Assembly: GCF_006152115.1 (NCBI RefSeq)
Contig: NZ_VDFU01000028.1
Coordinates: forward strand, 1 to 52,002
Direction: 5' to 3'
Length of the DNA: 52,002 nt
Source of the DNA: Rubellimicrobium rubrum
GTDB taxonomy: Bacteria > Pseudomonadota > Alphaproteobacteria > Rhodobacterales > Rhodobacteraceae
In this document: positions 1-9,134 of the stretch, piece after piece
Layout of the letters: every line of letters starts with the position of its first letter
Numbering within the stretch: position 1 is the stretch's first letter
The notes under the pieces: generated by a model
The model's database searches: none
What the model saw: only the letters and a program-made list of their open reading frames with translations
What the model was told of the DNA's origin: nothing
Translations under genes and position numbers: made by a program

Positions 1-465
1 GTGCGGATAGCCCGCATCTTCAACACCTACGGCCCCCGCATGAGCCCCGAGGATGGGCGCGTGGTGTCGAACTTCGTACGCCAGGCGCTCGCGGGCGAAC
101 CGCTGACGCTTTACGGCGAAGGCGAGCAGACGCGCTCCTTCTGTTATGTCGACGACCTCGTAGAGGGACTGATGCGGCTCATGGCGTCGGCTGTGGAAGG
201 GCCCGTGAACCTCGGCAACCCCGGGGAGTTTACCGTGCGGGCACTGGCCGAGATGGTGCGTGAACTGACGGGCTCCGCGTCCCCCCTCGTGCACCGGCCC
301 TTGCCCCCCGACGACCCGCGCCAGCGCCGCCCCGATATCGCCCGTGCCCAAAGCGAATTGGGATGGATGCCCAGCATCGACCTGCGTCAAGGCCTCCAGC
401 GCACCATCGACCACTTCCGCGAGGAGATGGCCCAGTCGGAGCGCAAGGATGCCAAGGCCGGCTGA
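1..465 (+). CDS. UDP-glucuronate decarboxylase-like NAD-dependent epimerase, C-terminal part
   Basis: C-terminal half of an extended short-chain dehydrogenase of the UDP-glucuronate decarboxylase (UDP-xylose synthase) type, which makes nucleotide sugars for cell-surface glycans. Visible are the family hallmarks [10 protein letters not shown] near the left edge, the DGRVVSNF stretch, the [15 protein letters not shown] block and a late DPRQRRPDI segment that usually contacts the sugar nucleotide. The NAD-binding Rossmann motif and the catalytic YxxxK lie left of the window, so the GTG at base 1 is almost certainly an internal valine and not a start. The gene ends in TGA at 463-465 and converges on thpR, 3 bases away. 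A related epimerase of other specificity is the main alternative. Confidence 0.85.
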   Translation: MRIARIFNTYGPRMSPEDGRVVSNFVRQALAGEPLTLYGEGEQTRSFCYVDDLVEGLMRLMASAVEGPVNLGNPGEFTVRALAEMVRELTGSASPLVHRPLPPDDPRQRRPDIARAQSELGWMPSIDLRQGLQRTIDHFREEMAQSERKDAKAG

Positions 466-468
466 CCA

Positions 469-1008
469 TCAAGCCAGCGAGTAGCGCGCCAGTTCGTCAT
501 GGATCGCACCCGCCTTGCGCAGCGTGGATCGCCAGAGCCCGAAGCCGTCCACCAAGAAGGGCGGGCAAGGAAAGCTCTGCCAGCGCGTCAGGAACCTTGC
601 GAGTTTCTCGTGCTCGTCCGGACCTGACCGGTCGAAGCGTGCCAGCGTGACATGCGGCCGGAACCGCTTCCGCTCGAGCGGCAGGCCCGCGCCATGCAGG
701 GCCGGCAGCACCTTGTCATGGAGCGCCTTGACCTGCGCCGGATCCTTGATCCCTGCCCAGAGCACCGTGGGCTCACGGTTCCCAAAGGTGCCCAGGCCTG
801 CCAATTGCATTTCGAAGGGTGGGAAGCGGATGCCGGTCAGCGCCTCGTGCGCCGCCTGGATCAGGTCGTCTGGCTGTTCGCCCAGAAAGGCAAGCGTCAG
901 GTGCATCTGATCGGGGTCCGTCAGGCGGCCGACAGGCACATGGTCCTGAAGATCCTCCAGGGCGGTCCGGACAGGATCGGGCATGTCGATGGCAACAAAG
1001 GCGCGCAT
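469..1008 (-). CDS. thpR: RNA 2',3'-cyclic phosphodiesterase (2H family)
   Basis: A 179-residue 2H-phosphoesterase of the ThpR/LigT family, a cytosolic enzyme that opens 2',3'-cyclic phosphates on RNA ends and can join 2'-5' linkages in vitro. Both catalytic HxTx motifs are present: HLTL at residues 36-39 and HVTL at 119-122. The length is normal for the family. The ATG follows GAGG at 4-base spacing. It is the last gene of a leftward group, 42 bases downstream of the erythromycin-esterase-like gene, and is probably cotranscribed with it. Its physiological substrate cannot be told from sequence. Confidence 0.88.
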   Translation of the reverse strand: MRAFVAIDMPDPVRTALEDLQDHVPVGRLTDPDQMHLTLAFLGEQPDDLIQAAHEALTGIRFPPFEMQLAGLGTFGNREPTVLWAGIKDPAQVKALHDKVLPALHGAGLPLERKRFRPHVTLARFDRSGPDEHEKLARFLTRWQSFPCPPFLVDGFGLWRSTLRKAGAIHDELARYSLA

Positions 1009-1050
1009 GGGGCCTCATCTGGCGTTTGGTGGCTGGCACGGCAAGGACGG

Positions 1051-2388
1051 TCAAAGGCCGAACGGATAGGTGTCGGGCACACCCTCCGGGCCATGCTCCG
1101 CATGGTGCTCGGGACCGAGCGGGGTCACGGCGGTCGTTTCGTCGAACCAGACCCAGCCGTTGAACTGAAGGGGCAGGGTGCAGCGGGCGTAGTGGCTCGC
1201 CAACTCCGACTCGGGCCGGTAGATCACGCCGATGAAGCGTTCCAGACGGGGCTCTCCCAGGGCCGCCGTCAGGTCGGGGTCGCGGTGGAGATCGAGCAGG
1301 AAGCGCGGCACGCCCGAGTCGTGGGACAGCCGCTCGTAGCTGTCCGGCCGTGAGGGGCGGACCTGCTTCACCTCCATGTCGCCGTCCCAGTCGGTCGCGG
1401 CGGCGACAGTGCCGGTGTGGGTGCCGAAGCCGATCAGCGCGGCCTCTTCCTTCCACCATTCGCGGCAAAGCTGGCCGATGTTCAACTCGCCGCGCCGCTG
1501 GCCCATGTCGGTGTGCCGCGCGTCCCCGATATGGGAGTTGTGGGCCCAGACCACGGCTTTGGACTGCGGCCCTTGCGCGTCGAGGATGCTTTGCAGCGTC
1601 TCGAACATATGGGTGTCGCGGAGGTTCCAGGACTCTTCGTCGCCGTAGTACATGATGCGGTAGTACCGCTCGGCCGAGGCGACGAGGCGTGCGTTCCGCT
1701 CCGCGTCGAGGAAGCCTACTCCATCCTCGGCCGCATAGGACAGGCGCTTCTCCAGCAGGTCGCGCCATTGCTGGGTGACCGCCTTCTCGCAGCGCCGGTA
1801 GCCTTCGGTCAGCACGGCGCGGCCGTAGCGGGCGGGCTCCTCCTGCCAGGGATGCAGGCAGCCGTAGCGCTCCCGCGCGACGCTTGCGGCCTCGGGGTCC
1901 ACCTCGTCGAGATAGTTCAGGACCGCGCCGATGGAGCCGCTCATGTTGTACATGTCGAGCCCGAAGAAGCCCGCCTGCCGTTCGGGCGGCTTGTCGGCGT
2001 TCCAGGCGCGCAGCCATTCGATGAAGGCCGCCACGTCGGTGTTGCGCCACATCCAGCTTGGAAAGCGCTGGAACGGCGGCTCTGTCCCGTCGCGGCCGGG
2101 CCGGTGGCGGACATAGCGGTCGAGTACGGCGGCGTCGGGCCAGTCGGCCTCGACGGCGACGGCGGTGAAGCCGTGGTGCTCGATCAGGTGGCGCGAGATG
2201 GCGGCGCGGGCGCGGTAGAACTCGGAGGTTCCGTGGCTTGCCTCACCCAAGAGCACCACGCGCCGGTCGGCGTATCGGTCGAACAAACGTCCGAAAGTCG
2301 GGTCGTCGAAAGCGGGCAAGGGCTGGGCCGCGTCCGCAATCATCCGGGCCAGGTCCTGTGTGGCCATCATGCCGTTCGTGGGGGTCAT
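1051..2388 (-). CDS. erythromycin esterase family protein
   Basis: A 445-residue member of the erythromycin-esterase/succinoglycan-biosynthesis superfamily. Conserved blocks are GEASHG at residues 48-53 (with the catalytic-type His), an EADWPDA block, FGLDMYN and WAHNSHIGDA. Clinical EreA/EreB hydrolyse macrolide lactones, but most chromosomal relatives beside pcm have no proven substrate, so macrolide resistance should not be assumed. I chose the ATG at 2388 because it overlaps the pcm stop as ATGA and has AAGGAGA just upstream; an in-frame ATG five codons earlier lies inside pcm. The overlap implies translational coupling with pcm. Confidence 0.85.
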   Translation of the reverse strand: MTPTNGMMATQDLARMIADAAQPLPAFDDPTFGRLFDRYADRRVVLLGEASHGTSEFYRARAAISRHLIEHHGFTAVAVEADWPDAAVLDRYVRHRPGRDGTEPPFQRFPSWMWRNTDVAAFIEWLRAWNADKPPERQAGFFGLDMYNMSGSIGAVLNYLDEVDPEAASVARERYGCLHPWQEEPARYGRAVLTEGYRRCEKAVTQQWRDLLEKRLSYAAEDGVGFLDAERNARLVASAERYYRIMYYGDEESWNLRDTHMFETLQSILDAQGPQSKAVVWAHNSHIGDARHTDMGQRRGELNIGQLCREWWKEEAALIGFGTHTGTVAAATDWDGDMEVKQVRPSRPDSYERLSHDSGVPRFLLDLHRDPDLTAALGEPRLERFIGVIYRPESELASHYARCTLPLQFNGWVWFDETTAVTPLGPEHHAEHGPEGVPDTYPFGL

Positions 2389-3038
2389 GGCGTCTCCTTC
2401 CATCCCTGCGCGCCGATCAGCGGAACGAAGCGCACGGGCTCAAGCGTCAGTCGATGGTAGTCCGAGGGGCCCACGCGCGTGATCCTGACAAGGTCTTGGG
2501 TTCGGTCGCCCCGATCCACCGGGATCACGAGCCGTCCGCCCATGGCGAGTTGCGCCTTCAGCGCCTCGGGCACATCCGGGGCGCCCGCCGAAACCAAAAT
2601 GACGTCGTAAGGCGCATCGCCGGGCCAGCCCAGCGTGCCATCCGCCAGATGGATGTCCACATTCCCGAAAGCCAGACGCTCCAGCCGCTCCCGCGCGGCT
2701 TCTGCCAAGGCCGGATGACGCTCGACCGCGATCACGCGGGATGCCAGGTGGCCCAGCACCGCTGCGGCGTAGCCGGAGCCCGCGCCCACTTCCAGTACGC
2801 GGTCCATGGGCCCGACCGCCGCTGCCTCGATCATGCGAGCCACGATGTAGGGTTGGGATATCGTCTGCCCCTCTTCGATGGAAAGCGGCTCGTCTGCGTA
2901 GGCCCGCGCCGCGACGGCCGGCGGGACGAACACCTCGCGAGGGACCTCCCCCATGGCCCGGAGCAGGCGAGGGTCCCCGATGCCACGCCGGGCAATCTGC
3001 TGGTCCACCATGAGGGCACGGGCGAGCGTGAAGTCCAT
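2385..3038 (-). CDS. pcm: protein-L-isoaspartate O-methyltransferase
   Basis: A 217-residue SAM-dependent methyltransferase that methylates damaged L-isoaspartyl residues to start protein repair in the cytosol. It has the N-terminal VDQQIARRGI and VPREVFVP blocks, the TISQPYIVA segment typical of PCMT, and SAM motif I as EVGAGSGYAAA. The ATG at 3038 is preferred because GGAGG lies 10 bases upstream; a TTG ten codons earlier (3068) is the alternative. It is followed with a 4-base overlap by the erythromycin-esterase-like gene. The pairing suggests a role in stress or stationary phase, which is inference. Confidence 0.92.
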   Translation of the reverse strand: MDFTLARALMVDQQIARRGIGDPRLLRAMGEVPREVFVPPAVAARAYADEPLSIEEGQTISQPYIVARMIEAAAVGPMDRVLEVGAGSGYAAAVLGHLASRVIAVERHPALAEAARERLERLAFGNVDIHLADGTLGWPGDAPYDVILVSAGAPDVPEALKAQLAMGGRLVIPVDRGDRTQDLVRITRVGPSDYHRLTLEPVRFVPLIGAQGWKETP

Positions 3039-3220
3039 CCGCTCAGGGCCTCCGGTCAAGAACGACAACGATGGCCTCCCGGGGGACGGACGCCTGACCG
3101 ATGCCCGATGGGAGCCCGCTCACGGTGGCGATCCCGTCGGACAGGTCGAACATGACAGGCCCTCCGCGTCCCTGGCAGGACAGGAACCGCAAGCGGCGGG
3201 CGAGGTTCCGGCCCGACGGA

Positions 3221-6200
3221 TCAGGTCAGCTCTTCCAGCAGGTCCAGCACCAGACCCATGCGCTCTTCGGCGGTGCCGCTCTCGTGCCGCAGCACGAGGC
3301 GTCCGTTCATCCATTCCAGCGCAAGGTCCGAAGCCGTGACGGCCTCCGCGAACCGCTCTTCGGCCTCGTCCTCGAAGTCGAGCGCTATCGCGGCCGGTCC
3401 GACCGAGATCCGAGTCACGCCAAGAGTCCGCGCCAGCGCCCGGATCTGCCCGGCGCGCAGCAGTTCCCGCACGGCGGGCGGGGGAGGGCCGAAGCGGTCG
3501 GCGATCTCGTCCGTCATGCGGTCCACGTCCCCTGCGTCCTGCGTGCGCGCGAGCCGGTGGTAGAGGTTGATGCGCACCTCGGGCTCGGGGATGTAGTCGG
3601 CGGGCAGGGTGCCCGTGGCCTCGGCCTGGAACTCCACCTCCCGGTGACGGATGGGCTCGCCCTTGGCGGCGCGGATCGCGTCGCCAAGCAGATCCTGATA
3701 AAGGCCCAGTCCGATCAGGCGCACATGGCCGGTCTGCCGGTCCCCGAACAGCTCGCCTCCGCCGCGCAGATCAAGGTCCTGGGCGCTGATGGCCATGCCC
3801 GCGCCCAGCCGGTCCAGCGCCTGGAGCGTGCCCAGCCGCTTCATCGTCGCCGGAGGAAGCTCCTGCCCTTCCTGGGTCATCAGGTAGCAGAAGGCCTGCA
3901 CGCCACCGCGTCCCACCCGACCGCGCAACTGGTGAAGCTGCGCGAGACCGAACAGGTCGGGCCTGAGCACGACCATCGTGTTGGCGCGGGGCACATCAAG
4001 GCCGGACTCGATGATGCTGGTGGCCAGCAGCACGTCCCCGTCGCCTTCGGCAAAGCCCACCATGACCTCGTCGATCTCCTTGGCGGGAAGCTGGCCATGG
4101 GCCACGCGCAGACGGAAGCGCGGCAGGAGGCGGCCCAGCATGGCCGAGATGGGCTCGATGTCCTCCACGCGGGGTACGACGACGAAGCTTTGCCCGCCGC
4201 GCCGCCGTTCGCGCAGCAAGGCCTGTTTCAGCGTCTCGGAGTCCTGTTCCACGACAAGGGTGCGGATCGGGCGGCGGCGGGCGGGCGGGGTGGCGATGAC
4301 GGACAGGTCCTGAAGTCCCACCAGGGCCGACTGCAGGGTGCGAGGGATGGGGGTGGCGGTCATGGTCAGCAGGTGCGCCTCGCCTACCAGCGCCCGTGCC
4401 TTGTCCTTGTCCGCAAAGCCCAGCCGCTGCTCCTCGTCGATCACCATCAGCCCAAGGTTCGCGAACGTGACGCCCTTGCCCAGCATCGCCTGGGTGCCCA
4501 CGACGATGTGGATGGAGCCGTTCGCCAGGCCATCCTTGACGCGCTTGGCCTCGGTCGCGCCCACGAGGCGGGACAGGTGCGCGATCTCCAGGCCCAGGCC
4601 GTCGAACCGGCGCTGGACGTTGGAGAAATGTTGGCGGGCCAGCACGGTCGTGGGGGCAAGGATCGCCACTTGCCGGCCCGCGAAGGCGCAGGCGGCAGCG
4701 GCGCGCATCGCGACCTCGGTCTTGCCGAAGCCCACGTCGCCGATGACGATCCGGTTCATCGGCGTGCCCGAAGCCAGATCCTCCAACGTCGCTCGGATGG
4801 CCCGCGCCTGATCGGGCGTTTCCTCGAAGGGAAAGCGCGCGGCCAGCCGTTCGTAAAGGGTGCCATCCGGAACGAGCTTTGGAGCCTGAGTCGCGTGCCG
4901 CCCTTCCGCCGCGCGGATCAGGGCGCGAGCCGTCTCGGCCAAGCCCTCGGACACCTTGGTGCGGCGCTTGTCCCAGCTTCCGCTGTTCAGCCGGTCCAAC
5001 GCCACCTCGCCTTCGTCCGAACCATAGCGCCATATCTTTCCGGCTTCGCCCGCCGGCACGAGAAGATCCTGATCCTCGGCATAGGCCAGGCGGATCGCTT
5101 CTCCGTCCAAGCCTTCGGTGCTGATGGCTTCCAGCCCATCGAGCCGGGCGACCCCATGATCCATGTGGACCACGATGTCCCCTTCGTGCAGCTCCGCCGC
5201 CTCAAGGGTCCAGGGCGCCGCCACGGTTTCGTGGCCCGCTGTTCCGGCGCGGCTGCCCAGCACGTCGCGCGCGGCGATCACCGCAACGCCGCTGCGCCGA
5301 TCGACGAATCCTTCGTCCAGCGCCGTCTTCAATGCCACGGGCTTGCCCGGCTCGGCGGCCAGGGCGGCGGGCCAGTCAGCCACAAGCTCGGGCGTCTCTC
5401 CTGCCACGTCGCGAAGCCGCCTCGCGAGGCGATCCCGGTCGCGTCCGGCGAACCCCGCGACCACCACACGCCGCCCGGCCTCGGCCTGCTCCGACAGGAA
5501 GGTTGCGATGACGGCTCGGGCGCGCCGGTTCTCCGCAAAAGGGGGAATGACCGCGGCGTCCGAGCCGTCGATCAGTCCGGCGTTCTCGCGGTTGGCGATA
5601 CGGTCCCGCTCCTCCGCCGAAAGGTACAGCCGCTCGGGCGGGGGCGCGCGCCGGGCCGCGGTGTCCTGCGCTGATCGTTCACGATAGGCCTCCGCGATCA
5701 GCGACAGCGCCTGCCTGCGCGCCCGCTCGGCCTCGGGGGTGAAGGACAGCCGGGCAGATGGCATGTGATCGAACAGCGATGACAGGCTGGGATAGGCGTC
5801 GGGCAGGCGATGCTCCACGCCTTTGTCCTCCTCCTCTTCGTCACCCTGCGACAGCCCCGGCAACTCCGACGCCGCGTCGACGACAAGGGCATCGACGTCG
5901 CCCACGGACAGTTGGGTCGCGGGGTCATAGCGGCGGATGGCGGTGATCGTGTCCGCGACCTCGATCCGGTAGGGCCAGTCCGAGGCGGCGAGGTAGATGT
6001 CGATGACCTCGCCGCGGACCGCGACCTCGCCCGGTTCGTCCACCCGCTCGTCGACATGGTAGCCCGTCTCCAGACAAAAGCGGCGCAAGGCTTCCTCGTC
6101 CAGGGACTCGCCCACCTGCATCCGGAAACCGCGCGCCGCTCCCGGAGGAGGCACGCGCTGAAGCAGTGAGGCAGGGGTGGCGACGACGATGGACGGGGCC

Positions 6201-6460
6201 TCGGGCTCTGCAAGCTGGCGCAGCACGGCCATGCGCCGGCCCATCGCCGTGGCCGACGGGGAGGCGAAGTCATAGGGCAGCACGTCCCAGGGCAGGAAGG
6301 CCACAGCCCGCGTCGATGGGGCGACCTGGACCAGGAACCGCGCGATCTCCTCGGCCCTGTGCTCCCCGGTCGTCATGTGGAGCAGGGGGCGGCCGTCGGA
6401 TGCCTCAAGCAACGTGAGAAGGCGCGCGGCTTCCAGGCCGAGAGGAAAGTCATCCGCCAA
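3221..6460 (-). CDS. Mfd-like helicase (divergent transcription-repair coupling factor)
   Basis: A 1079-residue protein with Mfd architecture: a UvrB-like N-terminal part (RGEVIDIY and RRYDPATQ, about residues 149-183), a CarD-like RNA-polymerase-interaction region (HEGDIVVHMDHGVARL, about 425-440), SF2 helicase motifs (Walker A GDVGFGKT 574-581, DEEQ 675-678, TATPIPRT 701-708) and a C-terminal TRCF domain. Mfd displaces stalled RNA polymerase and recruits UvrA. It is somewhat short and the linker and acidic stretch (EEEEDKG, about 208-214) look divergent, so it may be a second Mfd paralogue and not the housekeeping copy. It starts with TTG at 6460, preceded by GAGGGA. A gap of about 180 bases separates it from pcm. 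Confidence 0.85.
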   Translation of the reverse strand: MADDFPLGLEAARLLTLLEASDGRPLLHMTTGEHRAEEIARFLVQVAPSTRAVAFLPWDVLPYDFASPSATAMGRRMAVLRQLAEPEAPSIVVATPASLLQRVPPPGAARGFRMQVGESLDEEALRRFCLETGYHVDERVDEPGEVAVRGEVIDIYLAASDWPYRIEVADTITAIRRYDPATQLSVGDVDALVVDAASELPGLSQGDEEEEDKGVEHRLPDAYPSLSSLFDHMPSARLSFTPEAERARRQALSLIAEAYRERSAQDTAARRAPPPERLYLSAEERDRIANRENAGLIDGSDAAVIPPFAENRRARAVIATFLSEQAEAGRRVVVAGFAGRDRDRLARRLRDVAGETPELVADWPAALAAEPGKPVALKTALDEGFVDRRSGVAVIAARDVLGSRAGTAGHETVAAPWTLEAAELHEGDIVVHMDHGVARLDGLEAISTEGLDGEAIRLAYAEDQDLLVPAGEAGKIWRYGSDEGEVALDRLNSGSWDKRRTKVSEGLAETARALIRAAEGRHATQAPKLVPDGTLYERLAARFPFEETPDQARAIRATLEDLASGTPMNRIVIGDVGFGKTEVAMRAAAACAFAGRQVAILAPTTVLARQHFSNVQRRFDGLGLEIAHLSRLVGATEAKRVKDGLANGSIHIVVGTQAMLGKGVTFANLGLMVIDEEQRLGFADKDKARALVGEAHLLTMTATPIPRTLQSALVGLQDLSVIATPPARRRPIRTLVVEQDSETLKQALLRERRRGGQSFVVVPRVEDIEPISAMLGRLLPRFRLRVAHGQLPAKEIDEVMVGFAEGDGDVLLATSIIESGLDVPRANTMVVLRPDLFGLAQLHQLRGRVGRGGVQAFCYLMTQEGQELPPATMKRLGTLQALDRLGAGMAISAQDLDLRGGGELFGDRQTGHVRLIGLGLYQDLLGDAIRAAKGEPIRHREVEFQAEATGTLPADYIPEPEVRINLYHRLARTQDAGDVDRMTDEIADRFGPPPPAVRELLRAGQIRALARTLGVTRISVGPAAIALDFEDEAEERFAEAVTASDLALEWMNGRLVLRHESGTAEERMGLVLDLLEELT

Positions 6461-6733
6461 TCAGGTCCCTCATCATCGTTCCAATGGGCATCAGGCGCCC
6501 CGTTCCGGTCGGCCTCCAACGGCTTCCAACCGGCACGGTTCCTGTCACTTCCGCTTGGTCAGGCCCTGCGAATTGGGGTTTCTGTCCAGTCGATGGAACC
6601 AATGTGCCCTCGGTTAGCGTTAGACAGCCACGCCTAGGCGACGGGCGCACGACAACCGACCCCAAGAAGAACGCAGAATCGGCGCTCGCCGGGGGATGGG
6701 TTGTGAACTGGGACAATCGAGACAGGAGATACG

Positions 6734-9073
6734 ATGGCGGACGCGACCCCTTTTCCCTTGAACGAGAACGCCGGCCTCCTGATCTGCTTTTCTCATCTTC
6801 GCTGGGATTTCGTGCTGCAACGGCCACAGCATCTGATGAAGCGGTTCGCTAAAGGACGTCGGGTGATCCTTTGGGAAGAAGCTATCCCCACCGATCACGA
6901 CAAGGCCTACTACGAGATCCACGTTTTTGCCGATGACAAGGTCCGCTCGATCCGTCCTCGCATCCCGCGGGATTGGTCGGCTCAGCAGTCCGAGCAGGCT
7001 CAGGCCGGGATGCTGGACGACCTTCTGGCGCTCCAGGGTGGGCCCAAGCCGGTTCTGTGGTTCTACACGCCCATGATGTGGCCCATCGGGGCCCATGTTG
7101 CAGCCGACGCGGTCGTCTACGACTGCATGGACGAGCTGTCGCACTTCAAGTTCGCTCCGCCCGAGCTGCGCGAGCGCGAGGCGGCGCTCCTCAAGGCGGC
7201 TGATGTGGTGTTCACCGGCGGCTACAGCATCTACGAGGCCAAGCGCCTCCAGCACGACAACATCCACCCCTTTCCGTCCTCGGTGGACGGCGCCCATTTC
7301 GCCCAGGCACGCAAGGGCCTGCCGACCCCCGCCGACATGGCCGGCATCCCCGGCCCACGCTTCGGCTTCTACGGCGTCATCGACGAACGGATCGACCTCA
7401 CCCTGATCGACCATGTGGCGGCGGCCCGTCCCGACTGGCAGATCGTGATGGTAGGGCCACTGTCCAAGATCGGGCCCGAAGACCTGCCGCGCCGGCCGAA
7501 CATCCACTATCCGGGCGGCAAGTCCTATGCCGAGCTGCCGGCCTACCTGTCGAGCTGGGACGTCGCGCTGATGCCGTTTGCCATCAACGAGGCGACGCGG
7601 TTCATCTCGCCCACCAAGACGCCCGAATACCTTGCGGCTGGCCGCCCCGTGGTATCCACGCCCATCCGCGACGTGGTGCGCCATTACGGCAACCTCGAAG
7701 GCGTCAAGATCGCCGACACGCCCGAAGCCTTCCTCCAAGCCTGTGACGCGGCCTTGGCCTTGTCCAAGGCACCGCAGGCCTGGCGTCCCGAGGTGGACCG
7801 AATGCTCGCCGACCTGAGCTGGGACTCCACCTTCAAGCGCATGGACCGTCTGGTGGCTGAGGCGGTGCAGATGCGCCGGTCGCGTCGCGCCCCCGACCGC
7901 TTTGCCGCCCCCGGCATCCGTCGTGGCGGCTCCAGGCCCTATGACGTCGTGATCGCCGGCGCGGGCTTTGCCGGCGCGATCATGGCCGAGCGTCTGGCCG
8001 AAGGGTCCGGTAAGCGGGTTCTGGTGGTGGACAAGCGGCCCCACGTCGCGGGCAATGCCTACGACCTTCACGACAAGGCGGGCGTGCTGATCCACCAGTA
8101 CGGTCCCCATATCTTCCACACGAACAGCGAACAGGTCGTTGATTACCTGTCCCGGTTCACGGCTTGGCGGCCCTACGAGCATCGGGTTCTGGCGCAGGTG
8201 GATGGCAAGCTGCTGCCCATGCCGATCAACCGGACCACGCTGAACGGCCTTTACAACCTGAATCTCCAGTCCGATGAGGACGCCGCGGCGTTCCTTGCGG
8301 CGCAGGCCGAGCCGGTTGAGAAGATCGAGACGTCCCGCGACGTGGTCGTGAACGCCGTGGGCTCGCATCTCTACGAGACATTCTTCCAGGGTTATACGCG
8401 CAAGCAGTGGGGCCTCGACCCGTCCGAACTGGACAAGTCCGTGACGTCACGGGTGCCGACGCGCACCTCGCTCGACGACCGGTACTTCACCGACACGTTC
8501 CAGGCGATGCCCAAGGAAGGCTTCACCCGGATGTTCGAGCGCATGCTCGACCATCCGAACATCGACCTCGCGCTGGGGGCGGACTACCACGACCTGAAGC
8601 CCTCGGACCTCGCGCCGCTCACGGTCTATACCGGGCCCATCGATCACTTCTTCGACTACCGCTTCGGGCCGCTGCCCTACCGCAGCCTCCAGTTCCGTCA
8701 CGAGACGCTGGACCAGCGCCGGTTCCAAGAGGTCGCCGTGGTGAACTACCCGGCGGAAGAGGTGCCCTACACCCGGATCACCGAATACAAGTACCTCACC
8801 GGGCAGGTGCACGATCAGACCTCGATCACCTACGAGTATCCGAGCGCCGTGGGCGACCCGTACTACCCGATCCCGCGTCCCGAGAACCAGATCCTCTTCA
8901 AGAAGTACGAGGCCCTGGCTCAGCAGCGGGACGACGTGATCTTCCTCGGGCGGCTTGGCACCTATCGCTACTACAACATGGACCAGGTCGTTGGGCAGGC
9001 TCTCGCGACCTACCGCCGACTGGCCGAACGGATGACGGTCCAAACCGGCGCGGCCTCCACGGCGGCCGAGTGA
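6734..9073 (+). CDS. glf: glycosyltransferase / UDP-galactopyranose mutase fusion
   Basis: A 779-residue two-domain protein. Residues 1 to about 390 form a GT-B-type glycosyltransferase with a C-lobe donor motif SPTKTPEYLAAGRPVV (292-307). Residues from about 403 to 765 form a UDP-galactopyranose mutase with the FAD motif GAGFAG (409-414), YGPHIFHTN, YTRKQWG and the LPYRS block carrying a conserved substrate arginine. The mutase converts UDP-galactopyranose to UDP-galactofuranose, so the attached transferase may use that product directly (inference). The ATG follows AGGAGA. It is divergent from the Mfd-like gene across 273 bases in which I see no gene, and it ends at a clear terminator. The two activities are normally on separate proteins. 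Confidence 0.92.
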   Translation: MADATPFPLNENAGLLICFSHLRWDFVLQRPQHLMKRFAKGRRVILWEEAIPTDHDKAYYEIHVFADDKVRSIRPRIPRDWSAQQSEQAQAGMLDDLLALQGGPKPVLWFYTPMMWPIGAHVAADAVVYDCMDELSHFKFAPPELREREAALLKAADVVFTGGYSIYEAKRLQHDNIHPFPSSVDGAHFAQARKGLPTPADMAGIPGPRFGFYGVIDERIDLTLIDHVAAARPDWQIVMVGPLSKIGPEDLPRRPNIHYPGGKSYAELPAYLSSWDVALMPFAINEATRFISPTKTPEYLAAGRPVVSTPIRDVVRHYGNLEGVKIADTPEAFLQACDAALALSKAPQAWRPEVDRMLADLSWDSTFKRMDRLVAEAVQMRRSRRAPDRFAAPGIRRGGSRPYDVVIAGAGFAGAIMAERLAEGSGKRVLVVDKRPHVAGNAYDLHDKAGVLIHQYGPHIFHTNSEQVVDYLSRFTAWRPYEHRVLAQVDGKLLPMPINRTTLNGLYNLNLQSDEDAAAFLAAQAEPVEKIETSRDVVVNAVGSHLYETFFQGYTRKQWGLDPSELDKSVTSRVPTRTSLDDRYFTDTFQAMPKEGFTRMFERMLDHPNIDLALGADYHDLKPSDLAPLTVYTGPIDHFFDYRFGPLPYRSLQFRHETLDQRRFQEVAVVNYPAEEVPYTRITEYKYLTGQVHDQTSITYEYPSAVGDPYYPIPRPENQILFKKYEALAQQRDDVIFLGRLGTYRYYNMDQVVGQALATYRRLAERMTVQTGAASTAAE

Positions 9074-9105
9074 CGCCAAGAGGCGTGCGTCCTACCTGAA
9101 CTGAC

Positions 9106-9134
9106 ACGGCCGAGCTTTCGGGCTCGGCCGTTTT
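9106..9134 (+). terminator. rho-independent terminator after the glycosyltransferase/mutase gene
   Basis: A perfect 10-bp inverted repeat (ACGGCCGAGC at 9106-9115, GCTCGGCCGT at 9122-9131) with a 6-base loop, followed by a short T run. It lies 32 bases after the stop codon of the fusion gene. Confidence 0.88.

Noticed and set aside
3101-5674. Long rightward open frame antisense to the Mfd-like gene
   Set aside because: Its translation is rich in Arg, His and Gly with no family motif; it is a GC-rich antisense shadow of a clearly real gene.
6595-6621. GGAAC followed by CGTT before the glycosyltransferase/mutase gene, as an EcfG promoter
   Set aside because: The spacing is 18 bases, outside the 16-17 known for this promoter class, so I did not list it.
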